From an uncultured Prevotella sp. (GTDB taxonomy: Bacteria; Bacteroidota; Bacteroidia; Bacteroidales; Bacteroidaceae): a stretch of 31,077 nt of DNA. This document shows positions 16,658 to 24,986 of the stretch, in pieces. The notes under the pieces were generated by a model, which did not search any database, had not been told where the DNA came from, and saw nothing but the letters and a program-made list of their open reading frames with translations. The stretch is taken from assembly GCA_900550035.1 (NCBI GenBank), contig URQS01000039.1, positions 1-31,077 on the forward strand. Reading direction: 5' to 3'. Both the position numbers and the translations under genes were made by a program. The number at the start of each line of letters is the position of its first letter. Position 1 is the stretch's first letter.

Positions 16658-17689
16658 ATGAGACCATCCCATGCCCTCATTGCGGGTTTGCTCTGCATGG
16701 CAACTCCATCGATTGCCGACAACGATTTCAAGCCCAGTGTCAACATCGACCTTCAGACACGCGTCAGCTATCTCAACGACCGCGTCGACCACCAGATACG
16801 TCACGACGCTTCGGGATTTAAGGGCGACTACTTCTTGTTCAGCGTGAGCGGACAATTGACCGATCGACTCACCTATTCATGGCGACAGCGCATCAATCAG
16901 AAGAAGAACGAGAACGACCGGTTTGACGGCACCGACTGGGTATATCTCGACTATAAGCTGAACGACCACTGGAACGTGGCTGCCGGAAAGCAGGTGGCTC
17001 TTGTGGGCGGATATGAGTACGACCGCTGCCCTATCGACATATACGTCTCGTCTGAATTCTGGAACAACATCGCTCCGTTCCAGTTTGGAGCAAGCGCTAC
17101 GTATACCACCACCAACGGCAAGAGCCGTTTCAGCGGTCAGGTGACACAAAGCCTATTCAATACTCCTGCCAACCGCGACATGATGGCTTATCATCTGCAC
17201 TGGGCAGGCAACTATGGCTGGCTCAACACTCTCTATTCGGCAAATATGATTGAGTATATGCCCGGTAAATTTATCTCGTACATTGCCCTCGGCAACAAAT
17301 TCAACGCAGGCAATGCTTCTCTGGAACTCGACTTTATGAACCGTGCGGCAAGCCATCAGACTTACTTCTTCAAAGACTGCTCGGTGATGGCGCGCCTCGA
17401 CTACCGTCTTATTCCGCATCTCGGACTGTTCGGCAAGTTCGCTTACGACGTGAACCGCACCGACACCGATGCCGACAAGTGTGTGTTGCCGGGCACTGAG
17501 ATGACAGCCTACGGCGGTGGATTGGAATACTTCCCCACAAAGGGCAAGCCCGACGTGCGTGTAAGCCTTGCCGTATCGCACTCTACCGGCACCAACAGCA
17601 ACCCTGCCGGAACAATGAAAGACAATCAGACTACTGTGCGACTGGCATTCATAGCTAAACTGCATCTGCTGTCGTGGAAAAGCAAATAG
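16658..17689 (+). CDS. OprO/OprP-like outer-membrane porin
   Basis: This 343-residue outer-membrane protein has a signal peptide (1-20, MATPSIA before DNDF). The rest is short amphipathic strands, with periodic aromatic residues and polar loops, typical of 14-16-strand phosphate-selective-like porins (FLFSVSGQLTDRLTYSWRQRIN, then DWVYLDYKLNDHWNVAAGKQVALVGGYEYDR). The last strand is LAFIAKLHLL, followed by SWKSK. The AGKQ...GGYEYDR stretch is characteristic of this porin group. It is the first gene of a two-gene operon with a Gate-domain inner-membrane protein 61 bp downstream, suggesting a paired outer- and inner-membrane route for one solute (inference). Substrate cannot be read from sequence. 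Confidence 0.8.
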   Translation: MRPSHALIAGLLCMATPSIADNDFKPSVNIDLQTRVSYLNDRVDHQIRHDASGFKGDYFLFSVSGQLTDRLTYSWRQRINQKKNENDRFDGTDWVYLDYKLNDHWNVAAGKQVALVGGYEYDRCPIDIYVSSEFWNNIAPFQFGASATYTTTNGKSRFSGQVTQSLFNTPANRDMMAYHLHWAGNYGWLNTLYSANMIEYMPGKFISYIALGNKFNAGNASLELDFMNRAASHQTYFFKDCSVMARLDYRLIPHLGLFGKFAYDVNRTDTDADKCVLPGTEMTAYGGGLEYFPTKGKPDVRVSLAVSHSTGTNSNPAGTMKDNQTTVRLAFIAKLHLLSWKSK

Positions 17690-17750
17690 GGATATTCTTA
17701 ATGTTATGTGTTAAGTGTTAAATGTTAACATGTTTAATTATTAATGAGCA

Positions 17751-18911
17751 ATGAGTAAGATAAATCAAAAAAGCAAAACGCTCATTCCGAGCGGAGTGTG
17801 GTGCATCGCAGTAGTAGTTATTCTGTTCGGCTATCTTGGCACAGTGATGGGCGTACCAAATATGCTCAACACTATCATGAAGACCGCCCACGACCTTTTG
17901 CTCAACACAGTGTTCTATCTGATGAGTATCTGCGTGATTACGGGTGCCTTGGGCAGAGTGTTCGTAGAGTTTGGAGTGGTGGCGCTGCTTGAGCGCACAC
18001 TGCGTCCGCTGATGCGACCTATATTCAATCTGCCCGGTGTGACATCGTTGGGTGCTGTGATGACATTCCTCTCGGACAACCCTGCCATCATCTCGCTTGC
18101 CAACGACAAGCGTTTTGCAAGCTACTTCAAGAAATACCAATTCATATCGCTCACCAACTTCGGTACAGCCTTCGGTATGGGATTGCTCGTGATTGTGTTC
18201 ATGGCAAGCCAGGGATATTACGTGGCTCCGCTTATCGGACTTGTAGGCGCTTGCTGCGGATGCGTATGCTCTACACGACTGATGCAACGGTTTGTATTGA
18301 AGGCTTATCCGCAATATGCCGTTGAGGATGCCGTGTCTAAGGAAGACATTGAAGAGGAGGTAAAAGAAGAGAACGAGAGCACAGAGAAGACCGTATTCAT
18401 CCGCTTGCTCAATGCCATGCTCGACGGCGGACGCAGCGGTGTCGAGGTGGGTATAGCCATCATCCCCGGTGTGCTTATCATCTCTACTTTTGTGATGATA
18501 TTCACCTTCGGAGCCGGAGCCGACGGAACTTATAACGGCTCAGCCTACCAAGGCGTGGAACTGCTGCCATGGCTTGCCAACAAGATTGACTTCGTATTCG
18601 AGTGGCTGTTCGGTTTCCACGACCCACACCTCGTAGCCTTCCCGATTACTGCTCTCGGAGCGGTAGGTGCAGCCCTCAGTCTGATTCCGGGATTCATCAC
18701 TCACGGATGGATTGACGGCAATGCCATAGCCGTATTCACGGCCATCGGTATGTGTTGGAGTGGATTCCTCAGCACCCATACTGCCATGCTCGACTCCATA
18801 GGCTATCGCGACCTTACACCCAAAGCTATCACTGCACATTTCTGCGGAGGACTCGTAGCAGCCATCAGTGCCCACTGGATGTTCGCTCTGTACACGCTAA
18901 TAGCGGCATAA
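17751..18911 (+). CDS. Gate (nucleoside-recognition-like) domain inner-membrane protein
   Basis: This 386-residue polytopic membrane protein has about 9-10 hydrophobic segments. The first half (about 44-160) has the Gate-like stretch LSDNPAIISLANDKRF. A charged cytoplasmic linker (about 192-218, rich in Glu and Lys) separates it from a second Gate-like half (about 222-386, GVEVGIAIIPGVLIISTFVMIF; FITHGWIDGNAIAVF). The inverted two-half layout suggests a transporter or channel. Members of this group are annotated only as nucleoside-recognition/Gate membrane proteins, and the substrate is unproven. It lies 61 bp after the porin gene and ends in a strong terminator, so the pair is a complete operon. 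Confidence 0.72.
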   Translation: MSKINQKSKTLIPSGVWCIAVVVILFGYLGTVMGVPNMLNTIMKTAHDLLLNTVFYLMSICVITGALGRVFVEFGVVALLERTLRPLMRPIFNLPGVTSLGAVMTFLSDNPAIISLANDKRFASYFKKYQFISLTNFGTAFGMGLLVIVFMASQGYYVAPLIGLVGACCGCVCSTRLMQRFVLKAYPQYAVEDAVSKEDIEEEVKEENESTEKTVFIRLLNAMLDGGRSGVEVGIAIIPGVLIISTFVMIFTFGAGADGTYNGSAYQGVELLPWLANKIDFVFEWLFGFHDPHLVAFPITALGAVGAALSLIPGFITHGWIDGNAIAVFTAIGMCWSGFLSTHTAMLDSIGYRDLTPKAITAHFCGGLVAAISAHWMFALYTLIAA

Positions 18912-18917
18912 GAAAAA

Positions 18918-18955
18918 AAAATAAGCGGAGGCAAAAACCTCCGCTTATTTTTTTA
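18918..18955. terminator. Bidirectional intrinsic terminator
   Basis: A stem of aaataagcggagg pairs with cctccgcttattt around a caaaaa loop. It is flanked by an A-run on the left and a T-run on the right, so it works on both strands. It separates the Gate-protein gene from the convergent BamE-like gene, whose stop codon (18953-18955) lies at its edge. Confidence 0.9.
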
Positions 18956-19615
18956 TCTTGAATTCCTTATAATCTCTCCTGCCTTCGACTTCTCGCTGTC
19001 GAATGTCAATACGTTGTATATGGTGATGGCGTTCTCGGGGTCGACAATGTGGGGTGCCATGAGTCGCAGCACCTTCAGTTGTTTGTCGCCAAATGTGAAC
19101 AACTTCATCATGCAGGCAGTCTGGCTGCATGAGTAGAAGCATCCGAGACTTGCCACTTCAATGAGGTCGAACTTGTTGTCGTCGAAGCTTGCGCCCTTCA
19201 CCTTATTATATAGTCGGCTGAAGGATGCGTCGTCGAGACAGCAGGCGTAGTAAGCCGGACCGTCAGGACCTGCCCCTGCACCGTATGGAGGGGCAGGTCG
19301 CTGATTGCAGTTTCCGATTTCGCTATTAGTGTTATTATCCCAAAATTTAGTTTCATAAGCCACTACCCTACCGTTAAGGTCAAAGCCTACGACAATGCGT
19401 TTTTCCTCGCCTGTGATGACATTCATCTTGTAGTACTCCCATTTGTCGCCATAAGCATCAAAACTTGTAAGCTTGGGCTGACCCAGTATGTCAATCACTT
19501 CCTGTTTGGTCATTCCGCGCTCCACCGTCTTCTTAACCTTTGCCGAAGCCGAGAGGCATACGGCAAACATCATTACACTTGTGACAATAAGTGCCATCCA
19601 TTCGTTCCTCTTCAT
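18953..19615 (-). CDS. BamE/SmpA-like domain protein with C-terminal DUF4476
   Basis: This 220-residue exported protein has a signal peptide (1-25, CLSASA). A SmpA/OmlA-like segment follows (about 28-92: VERGMTKQEVIDILGQPK, then WEYYKM and VVGFDLNGRV), as in the outer-membrane assembly factor BamE. The C-terminal half (about 125-217: FDDNKFDLIEVASLGCFYS, then VDPENAITIYNVLTF) looks like DUF4476, a Bacteroidota domain of unknown role. No lipobox Cys lies at the cleavage site, unlike true BamE, so an assembly role is uncertain. The linker holds a Pro/Gly-rich stretch and several Cys. It is transcribed alone from a likely promoter at 19661-19668, convergent with the Gate-protein gene. Confidence 0.75.
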   Translation of the reverse strand: MKRNEWMALIVTSVMMFAVCLSASAKVKKTVERGMTKQEVIDILGQPKLTSFDAYGDKWEYYKMNVITGEEKRIVVGFDLNGRVVAYETKFWDNNTNSEIGNCNQRPAPPYGAGAGPDGPAYYACCLDDASFSRLYNKVKGASFDDNKFDLIEVASLGCFYSCSQTACMMKLFTFGDKQLKVLRLMAPHIVDPENAITIYNVLTFDSEKSKAGEIIRNSR

Positions 19616-19660
19616 AATCTCTGCAATTTATGACTATTACTGTTTATTTTTTTCTGGTTG

Positions 19661-19668
19661 CAAAAGTA
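19661..19668 (-). promoter_or_regulatory. Likely -7 box of the BamE-like gene
   Basis: On the minus strand this reads TACTTTTG, matching TAnnTTTG, about 46 bp before the ATG at 19615. A TTTA block at 19687-19690 (minus), spaced 18 bp, could be the -33 box. Confidence 0.55.
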
Positions 19669-19739
19669 ATATGTTTGAGCGAATGCTAAATGGTATAAAT
19701 CCCTATAGGATGATAGGAAAATCCCTAAAAGTAAAAATA

Positions 19740-19771
19740 TTGTGGATTGTAAATAATTTTCTATAACTTTG
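19740..19771 (+). promoter_or_regulatory. Promoter of the patatin gene
   Basis: TTG at 19740-19742 and TAACTTTG at 19764-19771 are separated by 21 bp, matching the Bacteroidota -33/-7 arrangement. The ATG follows at 19806 after a leader of about 28 nt. Confidence 0.7.
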
Positions 19772-19805
19772 TGGACATCAATTAAAATAAAAGGAAGAAT
19801 AAAAG

Positions 19806-20690
19806 ATGACAAAGGAATATAACACCACACCACCCTCTGCGTCTTCCATAGGTCTTGTTCTTGAAGGCGGAGGCTTGAGGGCTATGTTCACAAGCGGTGT
19901 ACTTGATGTCTTTATGCAGAACGGCATCAAGTTTGATGCCGCAGTAGGCGTTTCGGCTGGAGTATTGTTCGGCTGCAACTACAAGTCGAACCAGCCCGGC
20001 AGAGCCTTGAGATACAATATCAGATTCAAGGACAATCCGGAGTATATGAGCTGGAGATCGTTGTTCCGTACAGGCAACTATGTCAACGAGCATTTCTCCT
20101 ACCATCTGCTGCCATACGAGTACGACCCGATGGATTTCCAGGCTTACCGGGAGAATCCCATGAAGTTCTATGCCGTGTGTACAGACATAGACGAGGGCCA
20201 GCCCGTATATCATGAGATAGATGATGCCGACGGAATAGGACTCAAATGGATGCAGGCTTCTGCCTCAATGCCGATATTTGCGCGTCCGGTAGAGATTGAC
20301 GGACGACACTATCTTGACGGAGGAATAACCGACAGCATACCCTTGAAGTTCATTCAAGCTAAAGGATACAGAAAAAATGTGGTGATTCTGACACAGCCAG
20401 CCGACTACTACAAGAAGAAGGCACATGTAGGACTGGCAATGAAGATGTTTCTGAAGGAATATCCAAAGGTGGCGGAATTGATGTCAAGACGACATATCAT
20501 GTACAACGACCAACTGGATTATATACATTCGGAGTTTCAGAAGGGCGACACATTCCTCATCTGTCCCGACAAAAAACTTGACATTGGCAGACTCAGTCTT
20601 AAAGAGGACAAGATGAGGAGAGTGTATGAAGCAGGTGTGGAAAAAGCCCTTGCACTTCTTCCACAAATAAAAGAGTTTCTGAACACTTAA
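19806..20690 (+). CDS. Patatin-like phospholipase
   Basis: This 294-residue protein should be a lipid acyl hydrolase of the YjjU/RssA-type patatin group. It has the oxyanion-hole loop EGGGLRA (20-26), the nucleophile elbow GVSAG with Ser50, and the catalytic Asp171 in LDGGITDSIP. Together these give the Ser-Asp dyad of patatins. No signal peptide or transmembrane helix is seen, so it is cytoplasmic or peripherally membrane-bound. Length fits the single-domain bacterial group. It stands alone behind its own promoter, and its stop lies only 5 bp from the convergent DUF2023 stop. Physiological lipid substrate is unknown. Confidence 0.9.
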   Translation: MTKEYNTTPPSASSIGLVLEGGGLRAMFTSGVLDVFMQNGIKFDAAVGVSAGVLFGCNYKSNQPGRALRYNIRFKDNPEYMSWRSLFRTGNYVNEHFSYHLLPYEYDPMDFQAYRENPMKFYAVCTDIDEGQPVYHEIDDADGIGLKWMQASASMPIFARPVEIDGRHYLDGGITDSIPLKFIQAKGYRKNVVILTQPADYYKKKAHVGLAMKMFLKEYPKVAELMSRRHIMYNDQLDYIHSEFQKGDTFLICPDKKLDIGRLSLKEDKMRRVYEAGVEKALALLPQIKEFLNT

Positions 20691-20695
20691 AAAAA

Positions 20696-21067
20696 TCAGT
20701 TGCAATTACAACTACAGTTGCATTTGTCCTTACGCTCACAGTATCTCTCGCATTGCGCACAGATGTCATAGCCAAGCATTGCACCGAGCATGAAATCCTC
20801 TTCGGGAGTGAGCTGGTTGAGGGGACGTGTCACAATCATTCGTATGGCATTAAGACACTCCTCCCTGCCGAAGTAAAGATTCAGGCGTTCGTTGCCAACT
20901 GGCTGGATGACATATTTGATGTTTTGGCTTTCCAGTCTACGTATGGCGAAATCCTCATACTTCTTGTTGAAGGTGAAGAGCACCATACGGCGCACTCCCT
21001 TCTGATATTCGTAGATATGGTTCATCAGAACCTTCATGTCTATGGGTAATGCTGTGGATTGCTGCAT
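20696..21067 (-). CDS. DUF2023 family protein with cysteine-rich tail
   Basis: This 123-residue protein has a compact alpha/beta body (about 10-98: MVLFTFNKKYEDFAIRRLE, then YVIQPVGNERLNLYFG) typical of DUF2023. It ends in a cysteine cluster with Cys103, 106, 110, 116, 118, 120 and 122. Function of the family is unknown. It lies 52 bp downstream of flavodoxin on the same strand, a pairing known in Bacteroidota, so it may act with flavodoxin in electron transfer or iron response (inference). The CNCSCNCN end could bind a metal or an iron-sulfur cluster. No signal peptide. Confidence 0.85.
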   Translation of the reverse strand: MQQSTALPIDMKVLMNHIYEYQKGVRRMVLFTFNKKYEDFAIRRLESQNIKYVIQPVGNERLNLYFGREECLNAIRMIVTRPLNQLTPEEDFMLGAMLGYDICAQCERYCERKDKCNCSCNCN

Positions 21068-21119
21068 GATTGAAAACTTGAGATATTAAAATGTGAGTGT
21101 AAGAACAAATATATGTGTG

Positions 21120-21617
21120 TTAGAGATTAGGCTGTATTTCAGCCACCCAAGCGTCGATACGCTCATCGGTCTTGTTGTCCTCGTTGACTTCGTCGAGAGC
21201 CAGACCAACAAACTTTCCGTCAACCACCGATTCTGAGTCGTCGAATGTATAGCCGTCGGTAGACACGGCTCCAATTACGTTGGCACCAGCCTTCTTTACA
21301 GCATTGTATATCTCAGCCATTCCACCCACGAAAGTGTCGGGATAAGATTCAGAGTCGCCGCAGCCGAAAAGAGCCACAGTCTTGCCTTCAAGATTGGCAC
21401 TCTTGAGCGTCTTCAGTCCGTCATACCAGTCGTCCTGCATTTCGCCTGCACCCCATGTTGATGTGCCGAGAATCAGGTTGTCGTTGTCGGCAATAACGCT
21501 GTCGTCAAGGTCGGTGACGTTGATGATGTTGTCTACGCCCAGTTTGGCTCCTATTCTGCCAGCCAGGTCTTCACAAGTACCAGTGCTTGTGCCATAGATG
21601 ATTACAGTCTTCTTCAT
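21120..21617 (-). CDS. fldA: Long-chain flavodoxin
   Basis: This 165-residue FMN-binding electron carrier shows the phosphate-binding loop YGTSTGTCEDLA at residues 8-19. The motif LILGTSTWGAGEMQDDW (about 48-64) contributes the Trp that stacks on the isoalloxazine ring, and VALFGCGDSESYPDTF (about 82-97) gives the second FMN loop. The extra loop after this point puts it in the long-chain group. It replaces ferredoxin in low-potential reactions, often under iron limitation (family knowledge). It is transcribed from a promoter at 21678-21707 and followed by the DUF2023 gene. Confidence 0.95.
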   Translation of the reverse strand: MKKTVIIYGTSTGTCEDLAGRIGAKLGVDNIINVTDLDDSVIADNDNLILGTSTWGAGEMQDDWYDGLKTLKSANLEGKTVALFGCGDSESYPDTFVGGMAEIYNAVKKAGANVIGAVSTDGYTFDDSESVVDGKFVGLALDEVNEDNKTDERIDAWVAEIQPNL

Positions 21618-21677
21618 AATCTTCAGTTGTTTTTATTTAGAAATTTATGGTTAAAGTTCTTGGTTTTATCACCGCTG

Positions 21678-21707
21678 CAAAATTAGCTTGGTTTTAACTA
21701 CTACACA
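21678..21707 (-). promoter_or_regulatory. Promoter of the flavodoxin/DUF2023 operon
   Basis: On the minus strand TAATTTTG (21685-21678) matches the -7 consensus, and TTG (21707-21705) lies 19 bp upstream as the -33 box. The ATG at 21617 follows after about 55 nt. Confidence 0.65.
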
Positions 21708-21741
21708 ATACCTAAATTCTATGATTTTTTAGAAGATTGTA

Positions 21742-21773
21742 TTGTTCATTATGAGTTACATTTTATAACTTTG
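21742..21773 (+). promoter_or_regulatory. Promoter of the YhcG-type nuclease gene
   Basis: TTG at 21742-21744 and TAACTTTG at 21766-21773 are separated by 21 bp. The ATG at 21799 follows within 26 bp, so the leader is very short. Confidence 0.65.
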
Positions 21774-21798
21774 TAAAAATCTAAACAATTACTACATT

Positions 21799-22989
21799 AT
21801 GGCGAAAGAAATATCAACATACACCCATGACGGCATGGAACTTCCTTTTGAGGATTGGAGCAACACACTTCACTCCTTTGGCGACTTGACTTCCATAATT
21901 CAGACAACTCACGACGCTGCTCTGTCTTCTGCTGTAAAAGCGATAAACCGTATGCAGACAATGCGCAACTGGCTCATAGGATATTACATCGTGGAATATG
22001 AACAGCACGGTAAGGATAGGGCTGAGTATGGGGCGAAGCTGCTGAAGAAGTTGGAGGAGAGAGTGAATAGGAAGGGAGTAAATATAACTTTATTAAAAAC
22101 GGCAAGAAAGTTTTATCTTTGGTATCCTCAGATGGCTGAAAATTTTTCGTTATACATTGAAAATACCATTGATATTCAAAAAGGTCCGACAGTGTCGAAC
22201 CTTTTACAACAGACAGAAAATGAATCACTTGGAAAAAGTTCGACAGTGTCGAACCTTTTTGTAACGCCAGGTACTACCCTCATTTCTAAGCTCTCTTTTT
22301 CGCACATTAGAGAGATTATGCAAGTTGACGACCCTCTCGCCCGCTACTTCTACGAGCAAGAGTGCATCAAGTGTACCTGGTCTGTTCGTGAGCTTCGTCG
22401 TCAGATAAGCACAAACCTATACGTTAGGGCTGGTATAAGCGCCAATCCCGACAAACTGTTGTCGCTGCCTTCCGTGCAAGGCCATGATTCCGCAGAGTTG
22501 CAGATACGTCAGCCTTTCACATTCGAATTTCTTGGACTTAAGGCACAGGATATAGTTGACGAGCATGACTTGGAGGAAGCTCTCATCAGTCATTTGCAAG
22601 AGTTCATTCTTGAGCTTGGCAAGGGTTTCTGCTTTGAGTCTCGACAAAAACGTATTATCATTGACGACGAGTATTATTATCCCGACCTTGTGTTCTACAA
22701 CCGCATTCTGCATTGCGGAGTAATCATCGAATTAAAGAACGAGGAATTCTCTTATGAGAACTTCGGACAGCTAAACGCATACGTATCACATTACCGCGAG
22801 AACAAGATGCAACCCGGCGACAACCCTCCTATCGGTATCCTCCTTTGCACACGCAAGGGAAAGAAAATGGTGGAGTATGCCCTTGCCGGTATGGACAACC
22901 AACTCTTCGTTTCTACATATATGCTTCAATTACCCGACAAAAAGACGCTGGAGGAGTTTTTGTTGAAACAGTTGGATAAGGAACATTAA
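21799..22989 (+). CDS. YhcG/DUF1016-type PD-(D/E)XK nuclease domain protein
   Basis: This 396-residue protein has the DUF1016 N-terminal helical domain (about 22-205, with RNWLIGYYIVEYEQHGKDRAEYG and the DPLARYFYEQECI helix). A PD-(D/E)XK fold follows (about 240-370): YYPDLVFYN with Asp296, then VIIELK with Glu311 and Lys313, which supplies the nuclease triad. Members are found near restriction systems and mobile elements and are thought to act on DNA, but the role is unsettled. Here it is a single gene with its own promoter and no restriction or modification partner. Oddity: residues about 129-155 contain two copies of TVSNL(L/F) encoded by a repeated palindrome (see 22179-22259). Confidence 0.87.
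   Translation: MAKEISTYTHDGMELPFEDWSNTLHSFGDLTSIIQTTHDAALSSAVKAINRMQTMRNWLIGYYIVEYEQHGKDRAEYGAKLLKKLEERVNRKGVNITLLKTARKFYLWYPQMAENFSLYIENTIDIQKGPTVSNLLQQTENESLGKSSTVSNLFVTPGTTLISKLSFSHIREIMQVDDPLARYFYEQECIKCTWSVRELRRQISTNLYVRAGISANPDKLLSLPSVQGHDSAELQIRQPFTFEFLGLKAQDIVDEHDLEEALISHLQEFILELGKGFCFESRQKRIIIDDEYYYPDLVFYNRILHCGVIIELKNEEFSYENFGQLNAYVSHYRENKMQPGDNPPIGILLCTRKGKKMVEYALAGMDNQLFVSTYMLQLPDKKTLEEFLLKQLDKEH
22179..22259 (+). repeat. Two copies of an in-frame palindrome in the nuclease gene
   Basis: Copy 1 (22179-22205) has arms aaaaggtccgaca and tgtcgaacctttt around a central g, with one mismatch. Copy 2 (22234-22259) has the exact 17-nt core gttcgacagtgtcgaac. The copies are 54 bp (18 codons) apart and both are read as TVSNL. 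They sit in the linker between the DUF1016 and nuclease domains. Confidence 0.85.
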
Positions 22990-23031
22990 AAGGTAACACT
23001 TGTGTGGTACTGGAAACTAAATTAAGATAGC

Positions 23032-23063
23032 TTGACGAATTAGAAATAAAATTTATACTTTTG
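23032..23063 (+). promoter_or_regulatory. Promoter of the lipoprotein/barrel operon
   Basis: TTG at 23032-23034 and TACTTTTG at 23056-23063 are separated by 21 bp, and the ATG follows at 23104. This is a good match to the Bacteroidota consensus. Confidence 0.7.
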
Positions 23064-23103
23064 TAGCGTTTTGCAATATATTAACAACTAAATACACAAA
23101 ATC

Positions 23104-24273
23104 ATGAAACACGTTTGTTTCACAACCCTTTCATTATGCTTGTTTGCCATCATTATGCTGACATCATGCAGCGACGACCAAGCATTTACAGTCCCCAAAG
23201 TATCACCCGACATCAATGTGCCAATCACTGGCTATTGGCAGATAGCCGGTGAGGACATCAATGGCGACGGTGCCATTCAAGGCATTGTAGTGCACAACGA
23301 CAATACTGTGACAGAATGGATGTATACCAACGTCACTGACAATCCTTATAAATTGGGATACAAGACGGGCAAGTGGAGTGTGAACGGCAACCACTATGAG
23401 ATGCAACTACTAAAAGACTACGGCAAATACTACAACGTGACCGTGGCAGGAAACGATGACCAAAAGATGTATCTTGCCTATAACGGCAAGACATCTGTGG
23501 TGCCTTTCTACAGACTCACGTCGCTGCCTGGCGATGGCGATAAGATGATAAGCGAACTTGAAGGAATGAAGATGTCGGGATTCAACATTGCCGACTTCAC
23601 GGGCTATTGGGAACAGGACAACGAAACTGGCTGCGGATTCTACGTTGATGAGGAAGGCAACATCTCCGACATATCACAGATATGGACCGATGCAGAACAT
23701 CATTACGTGCAGTATCATTCGGCTGAGGTGGAGTTGGACGACAACAACTGCACAATTCTCTCATCAGGAATCAAATGGAATGTGTATGCCGTGAACAACA
23801 ATTCGTTGCTTGTCTTTGCCAATGGCGACAACAATAATAGTGTGGAACACTTTGTGAAGAAAGACGTGCCCGAAGAGATGCAGCGAGCTGACGAGATAAT
23901 GAAGACGCCTGTGGCCGAATACATCTTGGGCAAGTGGGTAACCACACACTATACTTACATTGTGGATGGCAACAGCATCACGGATATTGACATCCAGAAT
24001 GACGACAGCTGGAACTCGCAGTTCTACCACACCCTTGCTTTCATGGAAAGCCACAAAACGTACGAATGGGACAGATTTGGAACTCTTGTTTTTGACCAAT
24101 GGTTCACAATGGACGGTGAAAACATAACTAAAACCGGAGACTTCAATGCACTCATTATACCTGGATACGGTTATACAGAAACCTGGACCATCAGCGACAA
24201 GGCAGAAGACAGCATGAAGCTCACCCGCAAGCAGGGTAATACCACTGAAATATATACTTACAAAAGAAAATGA
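23104..24273 (+). CDS. Lipoprotein with lipocalin-like repeats, function unknown
   Basis: This 389-residue lipoprotein has a type II signal with Cys22 (MLTSC) followed by SDD, a context often linked to surface export in Bacteroidota. The body seems to contain three related beta-rich modules that start with similar words: ITGYWQIAGEDI (about 40), FTGYWEQDNETG (about 165) and ILGKWVTTHYTY (about 275). This resembles repeats of a small lipocalin-like fold. No catalytic motif is seen. It overlaps the downstream outer-membrane barrel gene by 4 bp, so the two are co-translated and probably act at the outer membrane together (inference). Confidence 0.7.
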   Translation: MKHVCFTTLSLCLFAIIMLTSCSDDQAFTVPKVSPDINVPITGYWQIAGEDINGDGAIQGIVVHNDNTVTEWMYTNVTDNPYKLGYKTGKWSVNGNHYEMQLLKDYGKYYNVTVAGNDDQKMYLAYNGKTSVVPFYRLTSLPGDGDKMISELEGMKMSGFNIADFTGYWEQDNETGCGFYVDEEGNISDISQIWTDAEHHYVQYHSAEVELDDNNCTILSSGIKWNVYAVNNNSLLVFANGDNNNSVEHFVKKDVPEEMQRADEIMKTPVAEYILGKWVTTHYTYIVDGNSITDIDIQNDDSWNSQFYHTLAFMESHKTYEWDRFGTLVFDQWFTMDGENITKTGDFNALIIPGYGYTETWTISDKAEDSMKLTRKQGNTTEIYTYKRK

Positions 24274-24986
24274 ACACTATGAAAAATATCATATCAGCCG
24301 TTGTCATGTCGCTGCTGCCTATGTGGGCATCGGCTCAGAACGAAGGTCGCCGCGTGTCAATCATTCCACATGCAGGCGTAACCATATCCAAAATGGACGG
24401 CTCTGCACTTACGGCATCAAAGGAATGGAAAGCAGGATACACGTTTGGAGCAAGCGTGGAGATACCACTGTCGCAGTATTACTCGCTTACGACGGGAGCC
24501 GACTTCAGTCTTATAGGCACCGGATTCAAGGAGAAGAAAGAGAAATACGCATCTGCAAATGAAAAGCTTGACGTGACTTACGTATCCGTGCCACTGCAAG
24601 TAAAAGCTTACTTCCCGGGCGTGAAGGGACTGGCTGCCCATATCGGTGTGCAGGCTGGCTTGCTCGTCTCGGCAAAGGACAAGATAACCATACAAAGCAT
24701 TCGCACCATGAATCTCGGCGACGGCACATCATCAATGTATCTATGGGAGACGTACAAGGAGAAGAAGTCGGAGAGTGTGAAAAGCATCTTCCGCAACATC
24801 GTGGCTGGCATTCCCTTTGGCCTAAGCTATGAATGGCGGCACATCACACTTGACGCCTCATATTGCTTCGAATTCAGAAAAGCTATAAACCTGAAGTCAA
24901 ACGACTCTTGGGCCACCACAGTCGACTCACCTTCAGCGCGCAACCATGCTGTGTATATTACAGCGGGATATAAGTTCACGCTGTAG
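24270..24986 (+). CDS. PorT-like small outer-membrane beta-barrel protein
   Basis: This 238-residue protein has a signal peptide (1-22, MWASAQ) and about eight amphipathic strands (VSIIPHAGVTISKMDG, YTFGASVEIPLSQYYSLTTGADFSL, ITLDASYCFEFRKAI). The final strand AVYITAGYKFTL ends in an aromatic-hydrophobic C-terminus, as in barrels of the PorT/OMP_b-brl_2 group. The start overlaps the stop of the lipoprotein gene (ATGA at 24270-24273). Met4 (24279) is an equally plausible start with the same signal peptide. Likely role: a membrane anchor or assembly partner of the lipoprotein. Function is unproven. Confidence 0.78.
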   Translation: MNTMKNIISAVVMSLLPMWASAQNEGRRVSIIPHAGVTISKMDGSALTASKEWKAGYTFGASVEIPLSQYYSLTTGADFSLIGTGFKEKKEKYASANEKLDVTYVSVPLQVKAYFPGVKGLAAHIGVQAGLLVSAKDKITIQSIRTMNLGDGTSSMYLWETYKEKKSESVKSIFRNIVAGIPFGLSYEWRHITLDASYCFEFRKAINLKSNDSWATTVDSPSARNHAVYITAGYKFTL

